This document shows positions 25,516 to 40,400 of a stretch of DNA of 64,000 nt, in pieces. The notes under the pieces were generated by a model. That model was not told where the DNA came from, made no database searches, and was given only the letters and a program-made list of their open reading frames with translations. How positions within the stretch are numbered: position 1 is the first letter of the stretch; each line of letters opens with the position of its first letter. A program made the position numbers and the translations under genes. The stretch comes from Larus michahellis (lineage: Eukaryota > Chordata > Aves > Charadriiformes > Laridae): assembly GCF_964199755.1 (NCBI RefSeq), contig NC_133896.1, positions 184,635,185 through 184,699,184 on the forward strand, read 5' to 3'.

Positions 25516-28500
25516 GAGTGACACCAGCATACATGACAAGCATTTCTGCTCAAGTGGAAAGGAGAGTCTCCCTTTCCCTCCCCCGGTCTCCCAACTCCCA
25601 TTCCCTACTATGATCCATGGTATCTAATTGCACAGATACGAGAAAAGCAGAAGACAGAACAAAAACGCAAAGCCTGTCCCCGTTCGTTAGATTCAGAACC
25701 TGCTCCTCAAAATGCTCTTCTCAGAGGGTCATCCTAGTTCCAGCTGGTTTTCTTGAGCACCAAAACTTTAGGGAGGATTGAATTTATCATCCTGTTTCAA
25801 AACTTCTAGCTAAACTGAGATAGAAAGACAGCTGTGGTTCACACAAATTGAGGAGGAGCAGCTGCTCCAAGCTGATCCCAAAGGTCCACACGGGGCAAGG
25901 GTCAATTTGTAACCCCGTACGGACCAGACCGGTTCTATCCTGTGGAGAGCAGCACCACCTCCCATGCTTTCCAGCTGGTGAGGATTGTCCCCGCCTCCAC
26001 TGGGAGCTACGGTGTAGACCTACACTTCTCCCTGACTGTACGCTCCCTTCTAGCGTGATGGGGCTAGGGCTGGTGCTAGCCTGTCTGCTACCATGCTTGC
26101 TGCAGGAGAACATTAAGACTTAGAAAGTTTTTTCTACTTGTTATAAAATTCTGATGGAGATGGACCCTAGTATCCCAAAGAGCTCCTTCCGATGGAGACC
26201 ACCTTATCAAAAAGCCCACCTTGTCTTGTTCTTCTACTGAATCTGAAACACTTTTATACCTGGTACTACAGGAAATAATAGTTTTTCAATCTGTGTGACT
26301 CAGGTCCTCCTTCGAGTTCCTCCCTCTTCAAGTAATTTCCACATTTAGAATCTCCCCATCTCCATTCTGCCCCTCACCCCATACCTGACGCTCACCAACT
26401 GTTTGTTCTACTGGTGAACTGCTGTCATTAATTTTACAGAAAGAAAACATGCAGAAAACTGTTCAGAATTAGGAGATTTGCAACAACCAACTATGCTTAT
26501 TACCTATGGAAATATAAATGCCCAAAGAAGATAAAATTCTCATCACAATAACGAAAAACTGTGAGAGAACATCAATTTTAAATTCCAGTACTTATTAACT
26601 AAACAATGCAAGTGGGGGAATTGAAATTTACATGAAATAATTAGAGATACTAAGTATTCTTGAAACTCTCAAACACATTTTAAGAGTGAAAAGTTCATGC
26701 CTCCCCATACAATATTAGTATGAAAAATTGATTTCAATATTAAAATCCTATCAGTGTAATGCATATGTCATTTTTTGTTGCTGTAATATAGCTTTTTACA
26801 ATGATCAATTCCCAATTATTAGCCTGAAAAGCATCTCAGTAGACAGAAATAGAGATGAATACCTCATTGCTATACAGCCAACATCAAGTACTTTCATCAT
26901 TTTTTCCTTGTTCTTTCAAAGGAGGAAATTAAACCTCTGCTTATAAGATTTAGTGGTCCTTTGAAAAACAAAGCCGTTAGAATGAGTGGCACATGATCAG
27001 AAAAAGTGTATTCTGAGTGTCTGAGCAGTTAATAAGCTGTTGGACTTCAAGATATTAAAACAATAAATTTAAGATACAAATTCATGAACAAGATAAGTTG
27101 TAAAGTGTGTAGGCAAGTGCTCTATAGGATTCCATTTATTTGCCTCATGTCAGTAAGTCCCTGTGTATTATAGTTCAAATCAAAATCCGTAATGGAGACA
27201 GAGAGAAAGAAGGTGGGGGAGCAGGCTGTAAGAGGGGCAGGCTGTAAGAGGGACCAGATAAAGTGAGGAAAAAGAAAAATATGGAATGAAGGTGTCAGGC
27301 TTCCCCTTGGTCATTTTGTTTGTATGTTTCCCCTCATCCTATCAACTTGTACTTAACTGTTGGGATGAGGATTAATCTTTGAACTATATATAAAATCCAC
27401 CAATTATTTTTATGACTTATTCTTGCATGTAAAACGCATATATATACAGAGCAGGATTAGTCAATCATGTCACCTACGTTATAAAAATCAGCTACCTAGC
27501 ATCATGTTTTCCTAATTCATTATTATGACACAGAGTCACAGATTATCATGGTATCATACTGCAACAGGCACTACAGAAAAAATATTAAACAAAAAAATAA
27601 TCCTGAAGAAAAACTGTCATCAAAAGCTTTGAGAAGAGAGACATGGGTGGGCATGGGCAGTTCATTGCGTTAAAACTTTGAAACTAACGAAACAATGTTT
27701 GTCAAACAAACCAGTGGGGTTCTGAAATACAAGTTGTCCAACAATTTTCAAAATTGTGTAGACTTCACAATAAAAGAAATAGGTCTTTGGAGGAATCAAG
27801 GGATGAATTTGCAAGTGTTACTCAGAAGATATCCCCAGATCAGACGACAGCATGAGAGAAAACACAAAGGTGCTTGCTTGAAAACTTTTAAAGTAAATAA
27901 TGATAGAAAAGAAGATGCAACATCAAGCTAAATACATTTTCTGCAAAGGAATGAGTAGTCAATTACAAACTCTTTCTCTTTTATGCAGCTACGTCCTTAA
28001 CACCAGAAATCCTTCCAGAAACACAGTAAGGGGAAGGAGGCTCTAAGATCTGTTCTAGCCACGTGAAGTTACTGCTAGGAGGAAGATTAATGAATTGGTG
28101 ACAACCACACTTCAGCAATGAAGATCACAGTACTCAGTCGCATAACGTTGCCTCAGAAAAGGGCTTCCAATTTTCTTCTTCATCTATGGGAATACAATTG
28201 CAGACTACGTGCAGTCCTTACTCTCTAATAAATAAAGCATCAAAGAGAACACAATGAAAAATAAATGGGCCAATTGCTGTGTGAGGTCAAAAAACCTGCT
28301 TTACCCTTTGACTTTAGTCGTATTGCACTGGGTGCAAATTAGGATTAGTATTTGAATAATTCTGTACCAGACAGTCAATTTGTATGATGAAAATAGAACT
28401 TGCCTACTCAATACTCTATTTACAATTGCAAATGAAGGACGAGATTGATAAATCATCCAATTTCTGCCAACTTCTACACAAATAAGTTACCTATAGGCCA

Positions 28501-31500
28501 GAATTAATTTGTTGCAATGACATTGCAAGGTCAGGCGTTCTCAGGAAGAGTTGTGCTAGCCTCCCCGCAAAGGGATGATGGCAGAGTCATCTATTTGTCC
28601 TCTTTGGGTTTAGAACTGATGTCTTTAGCAACTTTTTTTGACATGAAAAGGTGATGGCAGGCCAGAGGAGGAGCTTCTGAACCAGCAATTTTACAGCGAC
28701 CTGCATACTGAATGGGGAAGAGCGGTAGTTGCGTTCCCAGTATTACTGCTGGTTCAAAGACTGTGAAAATGGAATTTAGTGAAGAAATTTGCATCCCCAC
28801 ATAACCTCATATGCCAGGCTGTTGTGGGGAATAGGTGAATATAAAATTCCTATCTGTATTCTTCATATGTAATTTTAACATATGCTTTTCACCTGGGAAG
28901 TCCGGCCCAATGAATCACTTGTCTTATCGAGACTCTTTTGCCTTAAAGGCTTGATGAAGAAGTATGAAAAACTACAAAATCTCTCTGCATGAAGAGGAAA
29001 AGCAAAACAAAATAAAAAGTTAAAGAAGAAAGAAGATTTTCCTTAGCTACTGCCAAGTATCAAATTAGTTTCTGTTCATTTGAAGACTCACTTTGTATTA
29101 ACTTTTCTTCTGACATTACAGGAAACAGAACTTGCCTGAGGCTTCATCCTTTAAAGACTATTTCTGAGATGTTTTGCCTGTAATTGTTAGTTGTCATGAG
29201 GTCACCTTGCTCTTGGATCACAGTTTGTGAAGAGAGAAATCTGAACAAACATATTACTTTTAAAACCACGATGGTACATGATAGCAAAATGTCATTCATG
29301 TTCCATTTCTGCGTAGTGATCTTTTCTCTGCATACATGAGATATATACATAACGGTATGCTTAAAGGGAAAAATATGTATTTGAAAGACAAAAAACAACA
29401 ACCTGTTCAACAGTTTAAAATGCAAAACAAATCTTATTTACCCAAAAAAGAAAACCGTATCAATCCCTATGATTCTCCTCGCCTCCAGATTGTGATGGAA
29501 AAATTAAGCAATTAAAAAAAAAAAAACAGGAAGGTTTTTAAGCCTGCTCAGAGCACTGAGACTGAAGGGCACTAGAGAGGTAAGACTTACCAATTAATCC
29601 TGATTCTGTTCCTTACTGGACACACTGGCAAGTCAGTGAGGACCTGTACACACAGCTCTTTACTGAATTTATGACCGGGTAATGAAACTGTTGACCCTGA
29701 ATGCAGCCTCTTCTAAATACCGCTGAGGAGCAACTGTTAGTAACCATGAATAGTAATTTTAGAAACCCATATTTCACACTGTGAAAAAACCCTAAGTACG
29801 AGATTTACTTTGCACCTGTCACAACCTTAAAGTTAGAAGAAAGGAATACTAAAGTAAGTGTTCAGGTTCCTTCTACAGTCAATGGAGAGGAGTGTGGGCT
29901 TCAAAACACCTCTAAAGGGAAATTTCAGGCACCTAATTTTGGTGTTTAAAACTAAGTGCTAAGGAGTATTCCTCACTAGGTGTGGATTACATTATTATTG
30001 AAGGTAGGACCTTGTAACTCATTTTGCATAGTTTGGGAGATGCACGAAGAGGAAGGCTGGCTTGCTTTAATTTCCTTTTTCTGCAGGAGGACAGCCCGAG
30101 GCAAACTGACTCATACGCAATTTACCATCCTTCTAGGAACATGTTCTTAAGAAACACACTCTCTAATCAGCACCTATGAAACCTATGAAAGAATATTAAT
30201 ACAAACACAACCAAATACTTGTGGTTGCTGGTACAGTCTTGAATGAAACCTTTATCTTCTTCCCACTGGGACAACCATCTAACTGATTGCGCAGGTACCA
30301 GACGAGCCATGTCACTCTGAGCTTCAAACCACAGCAAACTCACAGCTGTGCTGTTGACTTTTTCTGTAGGCAATTAAGGAACAATATTCATTAGTTTCTG
30401 AGTAGTGCCAGAGATTCCTCACTTTGAAGATGGGTGTAATGTTATGCTCTCTTATCTGACATAACTGATGAAATATTTAGGTATGGCTTTAGCTATCCTG
30501 CACAATTAAGACCAATAGCTGAAAGTAATTCCTTTATGAGAGCTGTTAGGCTAGTGAAGATTATTAAATATATGATTTGTTTCTACAAAAAGCAGACCTC
30601 TATGAGCGGAAAAAATATCTCTAAGTCATGTATTTTTTATCTTAAATAAGGTATCTGGGAAAGCACATTTGAGAATGCTAGGACTTGTGCAATATCATGT
30701 AACTTTTCAAATTACAAGCTATGAATTTATACTGCAAGGTTAAACATTTTTTGTAGCTTTTCAGTCTGACAGTACAAAGTGCTAGTTATACATGACATAA
30801 TGAAGTCATACAAGACGGAAATGAATTATTCATGAAACTGGTCATACTTATTCTGAAAAATCTTGCATGTATTATTTTTCACGTATTATTCTACATAACT
30901 GGAAAGGAAAATGGGGAACAAAACGGGGAGATCTTCACAGACAAATAACCCAAACCACACAAACTTTTCTAACTGTCACCGTTCCTCAAACTGGTGTGGC
31001 TCAATCTCACCCTGTCAAACTCAGGTCTAATAATCTGCTGTTGTTTGGGATGGATATAATTACAAAGCAGTCTCTTAGTATTTTTGAGATGGATATAATA
31101 GCAAAATAAACCCTTAGCATGCTGCAAGAACTTGAAAAAAGGGACACAATAGATCTTTTTCTCAGATTGCATTGTAGAATACAGAGCATCTACTGAACAT
31201 AACCCTCACACTTGAATCTTATCATGACATTTTCTTCCCCCTTAAAGTGATACCTTGATTAGGTGTGTCTCTATCTTTAAATTATTATAGAAGAAAAAGA
31301 ATATGAAATAAATGATTCCCAAATTACTTTGCTTGGCAAAACTTGTTGTTTCTAAGGTGAGCAAACAATAAATACATCTTTTTCATATAATGTCATAATT
31401 TATTAAATCTACTTATTTCACTATTGAAAGCAAGAGGTTTTTCTTCCAATAGAGGTGACTCTTCAGTGATTTCTGTGCACATATTCCTGCTCTGTTCCTG

Positions 31501-32339
31501 AAGAATGTTCCATTTATGAGACAAAAAAATAAAGAGCTCTTTTATGAATTCAATTACAACAATGGAGGAAAGAACGAGCAAAGCAGAATGTTAGAGTAGA
31601 AAAATTTCCTTGCAATGGGCAAGGCACTACAAATACACCTAGTGCACTTTAAAGTATGGGTTTTGTTCTCTGTGGTGAACAAAAATGCATAAGGCAATTC
31701 AGTCCTTTAGAGGTCTGAATTTTGTCTGCTTTGATATGAATACTGAGACAACTGTTTGGAGTGCTGTTCCTGATAAGAAATGTAGTGAAGTAGAAGAAGG
31801 CATTTGAACAGTATAGGGACAGTCACACTTGTAACGATTTCATGCAGAGTAATTTCAAAAACAAAATCATTACAAAGGGAACAAAACGTACTTTTACAAG
31901 AGCTTTATCTGACATGACAACACTGTTCTAACGTTAGTAACATATGCTAGTTTCATAGCTTCTGCTTTGATTGTTTATACAATCTACTATCTGTGCCATA
32001 GTCCTAGTAATTGCAAAACTAAGTATCACATGTTTCTGTATTCTTATCCTCATCTATATTCTCCATTTTTAATTGTTTTGCTGTTACTATGTTTACTCTT
32101 AACTTCCGAAGAGAAGGATCATGGACAGGTAGAAAGCAAGAGTGGGAAGGTGAACCTTATTAGGCTCAGAGGGAGGTATGGAAAGACAACAAACTGCAGA
32201 TTTCCAAGGACCCAAAAAGCTAAGACACCACTCTAGGAAATAGTTTCAACATGGGCTTGTTTCAAAGTTTGCTGAATTGCTTTGCTATTTCGTCTCACAC
32301 AATCACATGCAATTCATCTGCAAGTCAAGGGGAGAAACT
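25516..32339. other. Intergenic sequence after the second LTR
   Basis: The stretch 25516-26110 stays moderately GC-rich and might hold further decayed element sequence, but I cannot assign it. Beyond 26110 it is ordinary AT-rich DNA with one 16-bp tandem duplication and no recognised gene. Confidence 0.5.
27221..27252. repeat. 16-bp perfect tandem duplication
   Basis: GCAGGCTGTAAGAGGG is present twice in direct succession within a purine-rich stretch. Confidence 0.93.
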
Positions 32340-32803
32340 TCATGCAACAGTACAGGCAGGGCTAGAAAACAGCTTTGCTGAAAAGGACCTGCAAGGAAGC
32401 TATCCTGATGGCCCGTAAGTTCAATATGAGTCAGCAATGTACCCTGTTGTGACAGAGGTTAACCATGTACCGGGCTGCATTAGCAAAAGCGTAGCCAGCA
32501 GGTCAAAAAAGTCAATTATTTCCCTTTATTCAGCACTATGGAGGCTGCATTTGAAATACAGTGATCAGGTCAGGGCTCCCCAAGACAAGAGATGTTGTCA
32601 AAATAAACTCCAAAAAATAGGACAAAAGGGGAGTTAATAATTGGAAGAGGCTGCCCAAAGAGGTTGTGTCACCTCCACCATGGAAACATTCAAATCCCAA
32701 CTGAAGAAGGCCCTGAGCAACTTCAACCAGCTTTGCTCTGGTCAGGAGTTGGGACTAGGCAATCTTCAGAGGTCATTTCCAACCTGAATTACTCTGTGAA
32801 CTA
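32340..32803 (+). mobile_element. 5'-truncated CR1 LINE, strongly decayed
   Basis: The copy keeps recognisable CR1 blocks: CAGTACAGGCAGGGCT, AATATGAGTCAGCAATGTACCC, GTAGCCAGCAGGTC, and the 3' UTR GTTGGGACTAGGCAATCTTCAGAGGTCATTTCCAACC. A large internal deletion near 32625-32645 joins the VRPHLEY region to the terminal RLPREVV region. There is no intact reading frame and the 3' 8-mer tail is nearly gone. Confidence 0.85.
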
Positions 32804-33719
32804 GGAGGAAATCCACTTTCCTACTTATCGACAGGGCAATTACAATGCCGTAATTCTGCAGTCAGTTTTATGCAGCATAGACCAGCTGAATAAAGAGATC
32901 CATTCCTATTCCCTTGCTCAGCCATTCATTTCCATCCTTATATTAACTCCTCACTTGTGCCAACACAAAAGCTTGTGCTTCCAGGTGGTAAACTAGGCAG
33001 AGAAACTGGTCCAAGTTTAAAATGGAATATTTATTTTGCTTGCCCCTCTGCCATTCCCTCCCTGTGTCCAGCACAACTGCTTGTGTGAGCACAGCAGCAG
33101 GAAAAGTAATCTGGGGAAGGCTGAAATGCCTCTTTTGGCAGCTTCAGGAGTTTAAAGTGATGGTTAAACTACGGCATAAATTTCTCTCGCTTATTCACAG
33201 CCAATGCCCTTCAGCTCTCTTGTAATAAACTGTTTCTGTGGGTATAATCTCTCCTTGTGGTTTCTGCTCAGTTAGCTCACCTCAGCCAGTGAGCTGTGGC
33301 CTCTGTGGCGTGTTACATCTGCTGTGTGATATTAACCATGTCACAAGCCAAATTTTCAAAAATGTCAAACAATTTTACGTCCCTCATTTTTCTGAATTCC
33401 TTATTTACAGGGCACTAAGGGCCTCCGGTGCCCTAGAGGGGCTCTAGCTTTATTAACTACAACATTATGACAAGATTCAAACCCACTGGAAGTGATTTAA
33501 ACTGGACGTGTTTTTTTTTCTTTAAGTGGAGGAACCTAAAAGGACAAGTCACTGAAAATATTGCTCTTACTCACTGTGGCCCATGTCTCCATAGGCATAG
33601 TATCTTTGTAACTTTAAAGGACAGTATGAGAAAAAAACCCAAAAAAATCTTAGTTTTGGGAAGTACCCAGATAATGTGGTGATACAAAAGCATAACGTTA
33701 AGAGCTGTTACAAGCGGCC
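32804..33719. other. Intergenic sequence
   Basis: Nothing recognisable between the decayed CR1 and the CA-rich island. Confidence 0.55.
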
Positions 33720-34435
33720 ACCACCTCCAGCAGCTCCAGGCTGGCGGATTCTTCCAGCCCGGCCACTGCAGCCCAGCCTGGTGCCCAGGGATCTGGGGTC
33801 TCTGCCTAGGCTGAGGGACACGGCTGCTGCTGTCCCCTTTGCAGCTTCAACCAGCAGCGAAGCTGAGCACGGATCCTAGATACACAGACACACACATGGA
33901 CACCCACACGCAGAGGACATGGACATGGCTGGTCACACAGATGGCCACAGACAAGGTGCTGCCTCCATCAGCACCCGCGTTCAGGACTCACACCAGACAC
34001 GGGCACAGACAGCCACGTCCCCTCCTCCCCTTGGGCTGGCAGAGGCAGAAGGTCACTGGTGCAGCGCGCACACCACACTGCCCAGGTTCACAAGCACATG
34101 CACATTTGTGGATCCCCTGAACACCATCACAACCCCTCCGCCCACCCAGCACCCCTGCCTGGATCCTGGACCCCCTTACACGCCCCGTGGGTCCCTGACT
34201 CGCCGGCTGGTCCAGCTGGGTGCTCACTGCACACACGCAGCACTCACACACTCGTCCCACAGGCACCTCACACTCACGGGTCCCCCCAAATACCAGCATG
34301 GACCCTCCACCCGTCTGATACCCCTGTCTGGTCCTGGGGCCTCCCACTCCCTGGCTGGTCCAGCTTGGAGTTTGCCAGTGAATCGACAACGCACACACCA
34401 CCCACACCCAGTTTGGGGCAGGTACGACATTTAGG
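33720..34435. repeat. GC-rich, CA-rich degenerate tandem-repeat island, unidentified
   Basis: A 700-bp block rich in C, CA and CACAC strings sits abruptly in AT-rich DNA. It shows loosely repeated units: GGCTGGTCCAGCT recurs at 34205-34217 and 34353-34365 (period about 148), each followed by a CACACA-rich segment. A weaker third unit (GGGCTGGCAG then GCGCACACCACAC) begins near 34033. It may be a decayed minisatellite or part of an LTR. Long open frames in several phases here result from low stop-codon density. Confidence 0.5.
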
Positions 34436-37400
34436 ACTGGAGTTTTTGCTTAGCCACAGATTGAGTGTGCAGCTGCTGCAAAGTCATTTTAACTACTTTA
34501 GTCCTCAGTTCTTTTTTGTCTGAGATGGCGGTGAGTCTGCCCGCTTCGCAGTGCTGTTCTAAAGATCACCACACTTGGGTTTCGAGGTGGTCAGACATTT
34601 GAGTCGTAAGGCCTACAAAAAAAAAGAGAATACCTTGATGAAGATACTGAATAAAAGCTCCCTTCAAAGCAAACAGAAGGAACAGGGAAGATTAAAAAAA
34701 GGCACCTCGCCTAAGAGGTTCAAAGCACAAAAGAGAAGGAGGGAATTCCTTTTAACCAGCCTCAGTCAGGTGCCCACATTAGCACACTATCACAGAGATA
34801 AAAGAGAATCAACCTACATGATGTTCAAAAAGCAATTTATGTTACGTGTCATTACTTCTTAGAGGCCTTCTCTGGCCACATCTACAAGTAAGAAGCCTTC
34901 CCTGGCCCAGGCTGACTGACTCTCTATCAGGGCTAGACTTAATGCGCGTACAACCTCTCATCTACCACTAGGCACTCCCAGAGAAGGAATGCGTGTTTGG
35001 GTAGGACAGTCACAGGCCATTTCAGTTGTTCCCTTATCTAGAAGGCTGGGAATATTAAAATGCACCACACTAGAGAAATGTAAACGCTGCCCTTGTGTCT
35101 GTTTTTTACAGACCCTCCTTGCTTTATCATAGTCACCATGGATCTGTACCTGAGCAAAAACTGAACTTGGGTCCTAAATCCCATTTCCAGTAATGTATTT
35201 GTATCCTTCACGCCACAAAAAACTAAGAAAACCAGAAACTTCTTAGAAGTTCTGTTCTCGGGCTAGGTTGCCTTGGTCTGTGCACATAACTAAGCTTAAG
35301 TTAGGGTCACCAAGAAATGTAGAATCTCTGGAGAATATGAGATACATTATCACCCCTGGCTCTTAACCCTTCTGTAGGTCTCTTCTTATATGATTTCTGT
35401 TGGCTGACTGTTCAGTCTGGTCTCTTTTTTTCAGTTCGAGTTGTCTATGATTTCTCTACCACTTGAAAGAGATTTAAAGACAGCCTCTTGAAAGCATGGG
35501 GGGGCCTTGGTGATTCTCCTCTTAACTTAGGTAGTATGAATCTCCGAGTAGAAAGACAATTTACAAATAAGATGGATAACACTACAGGGCTTCCTACTGT
35601 GGCTGCTACATAATGTCTACCTGTCATTAAAAGCTTCTTATAAGCTTTTAATAAACTCAGAGAAAATTGTTTGCAGTGGATGGTGCCCCAGAAGGCACAA
35701 GCAGTTTTATAAAGAATTTTTGCAGACTTTGGACACCTTGGTGTTCATACAACACTCACATATATTCTCATATCAATTTAGGTTAATTTCCATTACATCT
35801 AGCCCTTTATCAAGAAAAAAAAAAATCTTTTATTCGAGGAATAAAATATAGAGAAACTTCACATTCCCTTACTATGTAAGATAATTAGATATTCTTTGTT
35901 TCTTTATTAAGATTGTTAAGGGGTTGGAAATATCATCCCAGTAGGTATCTCTATTAAGAATACTTATGTATGCCCAGCACTTACCAGCTCTACAGACTTT
36001 TAAAATATGTCACTTGGCTAACATTGAAGGCTTTAAAGGAGAACATACCACCTCAAAGAAACACTTTATATTCTCAACCACTTGGTAATGCATAGGTGTA
36101 AAGACAGACTTAAACTTTTTAACACTTTTTTTAGACTTTTAAAACTGCATTGCAGTCTTCATTTTCTCTTTTATTGCTTTCAAGTAATTTTCTGCAGAAC
36201 ACAGAGTAAGCAGGTGTAATGAGAAGAAACAGAAGAGGACTCATAAAACATATGGACAACATTTTTCAAAATTAGGCATAATCGAGTGTGGATTTCTAAA
36301 TTAGGCACATAGAAACTAAGAGTATGTAATGGACCATGTGCAACACCAATACCTGACTTGTACTGCAGAGCAGGTATTGGATCCATGAATTAACTGCATA
36401 TTTCCAGTTGTGAGTATCTAATTTTGAAATTTGAGCCCATATATCCATTTACCACAACAAGTAACAGTGACAAGTAAACCATTTTTAATATTGTTGTCTG
36501 TTTAAATGGTACTTACCCAAGGAAAATGGACACACATTTTAAAATGGCTGGTTTAGCTCATTTCCTCTCCATCTAGGGATACGTATTCCATAAATGCAAG
36601 AACAGAGGCTACCCAAAACAGTTAACGTACCGGAGCATGAAATGTTCTCTGTAGGAAAAAAACCAACCAAACAAAAAAAACCTTACAGACAGCTTGTTTA
36701 TGACTAGAAGAGTGTAAACACGCATCTATTTTATTTAACTCAGTAATCCTCTGACACAACTTGTGATGTGTTTGATCAGCAGGCTTCTTGTTCGTCTTCC
36801 ATCATAGAAGTATCTCTGCTTTCCTCAGGGGTATTGACAGCTGGCAGCAATCAAAGCCATCTAACTGCCAGTATCTCATTTAAAGGGAATGACATTCAGC
36901 TACAAAACTCCAAAATGCCTTTAATTCACTGTACTGTACTGTGCATCTCAATGAAAAAAATACAACCTCATTTAGGAAAGGAGACATGTAGCCTTTTTTT
37001 CTAGGAAGGGTTTTGTTCATTAATCAGTACTTCAGAGGTGCGTAGCACACGGCATCACTTGTTCTTGAGAAGACCTCAGGCATAATGCAGCCTTGTCTAT
37101 CATAATCCAGTTTGGATATGTTGTTTTTGAGTTAAACAATATGAAGTCATCTTCTTCTGAATTAGTGTAATTGGTTTATCTGTGGCCTTTCAAACAGAAG
37201 AAGCGCATTTCAGGAAATCAAAGTTTAAAAACAAATCCCTCCACCTGTGTGGCTTTTCAGCCTTTTCATGGCAAGTCACGTGTGAGTTATCCCATAATGT
37301 GCTAGAGTAGTGTAATATTCCTTCTCACTTCTGTCTTGTTTTCTAGGATTCTCAAAGAAGAAAAGTCAAACTAACATATTTTTTTAAGGACAGATATAAA

Positions 37401-40400
37401 AGGTGTAAGAACTTTTTTCTGAAAATTTCAAAAGGTATCAAGCTCTGTCAGCATCTTGTCCTGACTTTGGAAAATATTGGAAGTTTAGCCTCCTAACCTG
37501 GCATATATTAAATAGCCTGGAACTACAAAGTGGCTTTCCAGCGATTGCCAGCCTGTCCCAGTGTCAGGTTTTGATACAGTGTGACTCTCAGGAAAAGCGG
37601 AAAGGCCAACATGAATGCCCCATTACTCTAGAAAATTTCATTTATTTCTGTACTGAGGGACTAACTGGGATCAGTGATGGGACTGGCACAATCTTCTTCT
37701 GTGATGTACGCACACTGTCATCACTTGTAACTTCTGCAGAGCAATGGGGTCAATTTTGGTTTTTACTTAACACGTTGGTAATTGTCCTGGTGACCAGAGC
37801 ACAAACAGATCTGTACCCAAATTTGAACCCATGTTCTCTCTGTCATATGCCCATCATCTTTTTTGTCCTTCAAGTCTGTACTGTCAGAGCACTGCTGACC
37901 TTCCTTAAGCCTATTTTGTCCCTCCTGAATCCAGTTGCCAGGCAAATACTAGCTACATCATGCTTTTATGTGTTAATTCTGTATCTTCAGTTGTGTATTC
38001 CAGTTTCCAATTCCAATATGGACTTTTATCAGATGTCCTTTCTTTCCTGTGGCTTCTGCTTCCCTCACAGACTCTTATCTATTTTCAGGGTTTTTTTTAA
38101 ATGCATCCTTCTTGCATTTCACACTTGTGAGAACGGCCCCATTCTCAGTCAGGCTTCATAGTGTATTATCTTGACTAAGTTATTTAACAATTAGCTTGAG
38201 TTAATTAAAAACTATGAAGCATAACAAGTAACACAGAAACAGATACAGTCAGAAATAAGGGACCTTCTGATTGTCTTTCTCCTCATTCAGTGCTTAGATG
38301 GAAAATGTGAGTGTTCCTTAATCTTTTTGTTTTCCTTTCACAATCTGGGTGAAAGTTCTAGTGATCTTTTACATGTCCTACTTTTTCAACTCAGACTATT
38401 TCCTCTACCAAAACCAACTAACAAAACAACAAAAAAACCAAACAGTTCAAGAAGTTGAATTTATCCTCTATTTCATATTCATTGCATAACCCACTGGTCA
38501 GACTCACCCAACTGATGAACTGTAAATTACGAGTCTTTTTTGTGCTAAAAGACCACACTGAAAGAGATAAACAACACCATGAAGCACCTGAAGTTGTGAG
38601 TTGTCCGATATGAAAATGGAGAAAAGACCAATTCTGGGGACTATGATCAAGGGCTACGGAAGTCACACTGACTCAGGTTGTTTCCATGGAATATTCTATT
38701 AAATAATTTATCCAGCAAAACGCTGGAGTAGCGGAGTGCTGGTACTGCTATCTACTCACCCCCAGAATAAATAACTCCATTGATCCAGAAAACTGACTAC
38801 ATTTCTTGCAGCTATAAAAAATTAATCAAAATATTATCTGTACCCTTTTACAATATTCATTTTAAAATTGTGATTCCTGTGCCATTTTTTCTTATATCTG
38901 TATGCTTTTCCAAACCTATTTTGCAACAAGTTAAATTTTGCACATAGGATTAGAAGTCGTGCATACAGCAGTTAAATAATAGTTACACATTTTTTTCCAG
39001 TTCCATTTCTGATCCCCTTGTGCATTTTTATACCTTTGTATTGTAGAAGGTCTGTGCCTTTCTACGGTTATCCTAAGCTGACTATTGCATCAGTCAAAGC
39101 CTAGGTAAATCATGGGTAGAGAGATTAAAAAGTGTCATTAGTGCAGCTGTTTATTATTTTTCCCTTGAGGTGACATCAGATATCAAACCCGTGCATCTTA
39201 AAACTGAGCCAAGGTATATACTGCAGCAGACTGCCCATCTGGTGTGACTTTAGAATATTAAAATCTCCTGCAAGCTATCAGCACAAGCACCAGTCAAAAT
39301 CTTTGCAATCATCCAGACATCTTATTTCACACTCCACAGAGTTGTGTGATCTCCAATTAAGATGTTCAAAATCATCGTTAGTGGCTTGTGATGAATGTTG
39401 ATCATATCACCCAAACACAACAATTCTGCATTTCATCTGTCCAGCTAACACGTAGTTACTGAAAAAAGGTCTTGTCTGTGATCCAAAATATTACAGGAAA
39501 TCAAGAACTGTCATTTATAAAGTGTAAAATCAAACAACTTTCTAGACTCTGTTGAACACTGTCACTGTAGATCAATGTGATACAACTCCTAAGTGATTGC
39601 AAAGCCATAATTTACATAAAACTGAATCTGTATGAATATAGCTTGTATAATCTCCCAGTTTAGAAGAAGTGGTTGCACAATGACAGGCTTCAATTCTAGA
39701 TACACAGGCTAAATTTTCCTCTGTTTCCACCTGAAGCATAAATGGATAATTGTATCCATCCCCAACTCCTCTCACAAGCCATACTAATAGATACGGGGAT
39801 AAACCAGTCAATTCTGAGATTATGCATGTGTATAGTTAAAAGCTATAAAATACTTCAGGTCTGAAAGCTTTATTGAACAATTTAAACTATAAAATATGGA
39901 TTATTCAGGTGAACATCGGCAAATTACAACAGGTACTTAGTGACTTTTTTTCCTATTCGAAGAGTGGAACATTAAAGTTGGAAAGCAAGTATTTTTTATT
40001 CTGATGTACCTTTTCTGGTGAATTTTCCCATGTAAATGCAGGCAGAAGCTCAGAGACAAAGTCTAGAAATCAAACAGAGCTTAGGTGTTCTGGTTTGTAA
40101 CACAAACATCAAGCTCTGTGTATTCATCAAGATGTTTATTGTTGTAAAATGCCAGGGTCCTAGAGCTCTAAATGTTTTGAATGAAAACACGGCAATGTCC
40201 TAAAAGCTTGCTGTCTCTTTGTAGAAGAGGGACAGGAGACAGAGACCAAATCAGAAGCAACACTTAACAGTGAGAGAGGCTGTAATTAAAATCTACATTT
40301 CTGTGGGCATACTGGAATAATTAAGTTGCTTGTGCATGCTTACAGATGACTGCTTCATAGAGTGAATGCCATTTAGGGAGAAAGCACAAAGGTACCTGTT

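Noticed and set aside
33919..34523. Open frames of 139-171 codons in the CA-rich island
   Set aside because: Long His/Thr/Pro-rich frames exist on both strands because of CAC/ACA composition; they have no gene structure.
37571..38161. 196-codon open stretch on plus
   Set aside because: It starts with TTG, has no domain, and its hydrophobic, Phe/Leu/Cys-rich make-up follows from a T-rich strand. No splice context or homologue was recognised.
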